Positions 14,382 through 16,875 of a DNA stretch of 16,875 nucleotides are shown piece after piece. Within the stretch, counting starts at the first letter, position 1, and the number at the start of each line of letters is the position of its first letter. The stretch is from Rickettsiales bacterium (GTDB taxonomy: Bacteria; Pseudomonadota; Alphaproteobacteria; Rickettsiales; Anaplasmataceae): NCBI GenBank assembly GCA_031284675.1, contig JAITXQ010000009.1:1-16875 (forward strand), written 5' to 3'. The translations under genes and the position numbers were made by a program. The notes below the pieces were generated by a model. The model worked only from the letters and a program-made list of their open reading frames with translations. It was not told the origin of the DNA and searched no databases.

Positions 14382-16268
14382 TCACACAGAATTAGCAGCT
14401 ACTTTCGTTCTCTTATTTCTAAGATATACTAATATGCTCACTATCGCTGCTGGAGTGATGCCTTGTGTTTGTTTTGCAATTCCAATTGTTGCTGGTTTTA
14501 TTTTTTGTAGTTTTTCTATTACCTCACTTGACAGGCCTTTAACTTGTGAGTAGTCAAAATTGATCGGAATGTGAGTGTTAATTTCTTCCTGTAAAAACTT
14601 CATATCTGCTTCTTGCCTTATTAGATAAGGTTTGTATTTTGCTTCAATCTCGATTGTTTCACGTGGTTCATTCTGAATTGCATTTAACTCCGGCCATATT
14701 TCTTGTAATTTATTCCAATCGATATTTGGATAGCTGAGTAAATCTAGTGCCGTTTTTCTTATTCCATCATAAGATATTTTAATGCCGTAAGATCTAAGCT
14801 GCTCAGGAGTAATTGTCAAACTCTCTAACTTCTCTTCAAGCTGCTTAATGGATTTAAATTTATTCCGTAAAACAGAGTATCTCTCATGCAACACAAGGGA
14901 AATATCATAACCTTTTTGTGTTAACCTTCTGTCAGCATTATCTGATCTGATCGTTAGCCTATATTCTGCACGTGAGGTAAATAATCTATAAGGTTCAATC
15001 ACCCCTTTAGTGACTAGATCATCTATCATTACACCGATATATGAATCTGTGCGGTGAAGAACAAAGCTTTCTTTTTTTCCAGATGAAGAGAGCGCTGCAT
15101 TGATTCCAGCGATAATTCCCTGCCCTGCTGCTTCTTCATATCCAGTGGTGCCATTAATTTGGCCGGCGAAATATAGACCCTTAATTTTCTTAGTTTCAAG
15201 AGTATGAAATAGCTCTCGTGGATCAATATAGTCATACTCAACTGCATATCCAAGCCTCAATATTTCTGCGTTCTCAAGTCCTTTGATACTCTTTATCATT
15301 TCACACTGTACTTCAATAGGCAATGAATTTGAAATTCCGTTTGGGTATACAGTATCATCATCCAGCCCTTCTGGTTCTAAAAATATTTGGTGGCTACTTT
15401 TCTCCGCAAATTTATTAACTTTAACTTCAATGGATGGGCAGTATCTTGGTGCAACAATGTCATCTAAATATGAGGAAGCTGACCTGTGAAGATTCTCTCG
15501 AATTATTCTATGTGTATTTTCGTTAGTATGAGTAATGAAACATGAAACCTGAGGCTGGTTAATTTTTTCTGTTAGGTAAGAAAACGGTATGGGTGGATTA
15601 TCACCCACTTGCTCTTGCAATATTGACCAGTTTATAGTATTACGATCGAGCCTTGGCGGAGTTCCAGTGCGCAATCTACCTAATTTAAAATCATATTTCT
15701 TCAACGTGTTTGCAAGTTCTACTGCAGACTTATCTCCCATTCTTCCTGAAGGAGTTGTTTGTTCTCCTATGTGAATCACACCTTGCAGAAAAGTTCCTGT
15801 AGTTAAAACAACTTTACTTGTTAGTATATGTTCTCCTGAGCTTGTTGTTACAGCTTTTATGTAGGATTCTCCGTTGCTATTACTTTCTATAAGAAAATCA
15901 TCAACCGACTCTTCTTTTACCGTCAAATTGTTATAATTTAGAATAATTTCCTGTATTGCTTGCTTGTATAATTTTCGGTCTGCCTGCGCACGTGGTCCCC
16001 ACACCGCTGCACCTCTGCTGCTATTTAAAATGACTGAGTGTATGCTTGCTTGATCGATTGCTCTTCCCATTATTCCATCAAGAGCGTCAACTTCTCTGAC
16101 CACAACACCCTTTGCAACTCCTCCGATTGCTGGATTGCAGGACATTTCTCCTATAGTTGAAATTTTATGGGTTATAAGCAGTGTGCTTGCACCAAGGCGA
16201 GCTGCAGCTGCAGCTGCTTCGCACCCTGCGTGACCTCCACCTACTACCACTACATCATATTTATGCAT
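14382..16268 (-). CDS. mnmG: tRNA uridine-5-carboxymethylaminomethyl modification enzyme MnmG
   Basis: FAD protein that works with MnmE to modify the wobble uridine (U34) of certain tRNAs, using methylene-tetrahydrofolate; also known as GidA. The 628-aa length is normal. Visible are the FAD-binding [17 protein letters not shown] (about 10-26), [53 protein letters not shown], the [11 protein letters not shown] cysteine region, the GidA signature [17 protein letters not shown], and [19 protein letters not shown], then the helical C-terminal MnmE/tRNA-binding part. The start is ATG at 16268 with no strong ribosome site. mnmE is not in the window. Confidence 0.97.
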   Translation of the reverse strand: MHKYDVVVVGGGHAGCEAAAAAARLGASTLLITHKISTIGEMSCNPAIGGVAKGVVVREVDALDGIMGRAIDQASIHSVILNSSRGAAVWGPRAQADRKLYKQAIQEIILNYNNLTVKEESVDDFLIESNSNGESYIKAVTTSSGEHILTSKVVLTTGTFLQGVIHIGEQTTPSGRMGDKSAVELANTLKKYDFKLGRLRTGTPPRLDRNTINWSILQEQVGDNPPIPFSYLTEKINQPQVSCFITHTNENTHRIIRENLHRSASSYLDDIVAPRYCPSIEVKVNKFAEKSSHQIFLEPEGLDDDTVYPNGISNSLPIEVQCEMIKSIKGLENAEILRLGYAVEYDYIDPRELFHTLETKKIKGLYFAGQINGTTGYEEAAGQGIIAGINAALSSSGKKESFVLHRTDSYIGVMIDDLVTKGVIEPYRLFTSRAEYRLTIRSDNADRRLTQKGYDISLVLHERYSVLRNKFKSIKQLEEKLESLTITPEQLRSYGIKISYDGIRKTALDLLSYPNIDWNKLQEIWPELNAIQNEPRETIEIEAKYKPYLIRQEADMKFLQEEINTHIPINFDYSQVKGLSSEVIEKLQKIKPATIGIAKQTQGITPAAIVSILVYLRNKRTKVAANSV

Positions 16269-16294
16269 GCTTTTTAAGTAATTCGTACCCTACT

Positions 16295-16324
16295 AATATT
16301 CCGACTATCAGCGGTTAATGTCAA
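16295..16324 (-). promoter_or_regulatory. Candidate promoter for mnmG-pepP
   Basis: On the minus strand a perfect -35 box TTGACA (16324-16319) is followed after 18 nt by AATATT (16300-16295), a 4 of 6 match to TATAAT. The predicted leader is about 20 nt. Upstream lies a small inverted repeat, GTGAT (16333-16337) and ATCAC (16343-16347). Confidence 0.4.
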
Positions 16325-16332
16325 ATTTTACA

Positions 16333-16347
16333 GTGATACAGCATCAC
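16333..16347. repeat. Small inverted repeat upstream of mnmG
   Basis: GTGAT (16333-16337) and ATCAC (16343-16347) flank a 5-nt loop, between the end of the hydrophobic remnant at 16410 and the mnmG promoter. It could end transcripts coming from the right or be a protein site. The stem is only 5 bp, so chance is possible. Confidence 0.25.
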
Positions 16348-16409
16348 CTTTTCTGTTGTTCTAGCATTGCAACTTGAATAACAGAAAGCAGAAACCTTAC
16401 TTAGTTAGC

Positions 16410-16727
16410 TTAAACTGGCTCATACCCCTTGTTTGAAGAAAAGTGCTCAATTATAGGAGAGATAATATAATCGTTCACTTTGTCAATTACAAAGAGCCCT
16501 GCAATTGGCGCTATGGCTCCTATCACTGCACCTGCTAAGGCTGCAGATCCCATTCCAAGCATTGCACCAGGAAAAATAGCACTTATAGCTGCAGCAAGAC
16601 CAACCCCAATTGCAGCGCTCACAACTGTTGATATACTGAGCACAATTGTAGCACTTTTATGATCTTCTTCAATTTTATTTCCTTTGCAAAATTTATATAG
16701 CAAAGATCCTACACACAAAGCTGTCAC
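16410..16727 (-). pseudogene. Hydrophobic hypothetical protein, probably an N-truncated remnant
   Basis: Family not recognised. The readable part of about 105 aa has a short N-terminal hydrophobic stretch, a charged turn (KGNKIEEDHKSA), then two or three Ala/Gly/Ile-rich membrane segments (about residues 26-50 and 54-82, with many small residues) and a polar tail ending EHFSSNKGYEPV. The possible GTG at 16727 has no ribosome site at proper distance. The only ribosome-like GGAG (16746-16743) stands 6 nt before an ATT codon (16736-16734), and a stop codon in frame lies just upstream at 16742-16740. Together with the insertion element about 60 nt away, this suggests a gene that lost its 5' part, though use of a rare ATT start cannot be excluded. 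Confidence 0.5.
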
Positions 16728-16803
16728 ATTTACAATTAACTACTCCAAAGTCTAACAAACGCTAATTCTGGATTAAAAAGAGAATAGAAAAGGCAGGAGA
16801 GTA

Positions 16804-16845
16804 GGGTAAACTCAACAAATACAAAAAAAATAGATGAGGTTACCC
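16804..16845 (+). repeat. Imperfect fold-back repeat over the transposase ribosome site
   Basis: GGGTAAACTC (16804-16813) and GAGGTTACCC (16836-16845) pair at 9 of 10 positions with one A-G mismatch, around a 22-nt A-rich loop. The right arm holds the GAGG ribosome site and ends directly at the ATG. The left arm may be part of the terminal inverted repeat of the element. Confidence 0.5.
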
Positions 16846-16875
16846 ATGGAAGATATAACAAAACTGTTTTGTTTG
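16846..16875 (+). CDS. Start of an IS982-type transposase (partial)
   Basis: The frame opens with ATG after GAGG and a 6-nt gap, and is cut by the window end after ten codons: MEDITKLFCL. This opening resembles the N-terminus of IS982-family transposases (pattern xxDITxLFCxxDDFC), which are known in Wolbachia. Only 30 bases are visible, with no catalytic DDE residue, so the family call is tentative. The lack of other genes between the remnant at 16410-16727 and this start fits the left end of an insertion sequence lying near 16800. Confidence 0.45.
   Translation, partial: MEDITKLFCL

Overview
The window looks like chromosomal DNA of a Wolbachia strain, or a very close Anaplasmataceae relative. 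This is judged from strong A+T richness, tight gene packing, a split nuoJKLMN block, the style of the short membrane-protein genes of unknown function at both edges, and what looks like the 5' end of an IS982-type transposase at the right edge. No database search was possible, so the genus is an inference.

Layout. (1) 1-1400 is an accessory edge. Two tiny leftward genes (51 and 73 aa) sit behind a consensus sigma70 promoter. They diverge from a rightward gene of about 234 codons that is broken by a single extra base near 1189. (2) 1460-8289 is one compact rightward operon: nuoJ-nuoK-nuoL-nuoM-nuoN-birA-ccmD-ccmE. Nearly every junction is an overlap of 4-17 nt or a gap of a few nt. The ccmD gene (45 aa) is very short and easily missed. 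(3) 8304-9789 holds leftward mlaE-mlaF, a lipid-transport ABC permease and ATPase. Their promoter carries a perfect 6-bp dyad in its spacer. (4) 10027-12209 is the conserved rightward rpmF-plsX-fabH cluster, with TTG start codons for rpmF and fabH. (5) 12215-16268 is leftward: mnmG, pepP (GTGA overlap possible) and, behind its own promoter, a methionine-rich 124-aa gene of unknown function. (6) 16410-16875 holds a leftward hydrophobic gene remnant with no good start codon, followed by the IS end.

Functionally, the central operon joins membrane subunits of respiratory complex I with cytochrome c maturation (heme delivery by CcmD/CcmE) and biotin ligation (BirA, needed by biotin-dependent carboxylases). 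The flanking clusters concern membrane lipid: PlsX and FabH at the start of phospholipid and fatty-acid synthesis, and MlaEF in lipid trafficking. MnmG (tRNA wobble modification) and PepP (proline peptide turnover) are housekeeping genes.

I see no tRNA, rRNA, CRISPR array or defence system. No clearly new multi-gene system stands out. The best leads are the strongly promoted small-gene pair at the left edge, the dyad inside the mlaE promoter, and the fold-back structure over the IS start codon.
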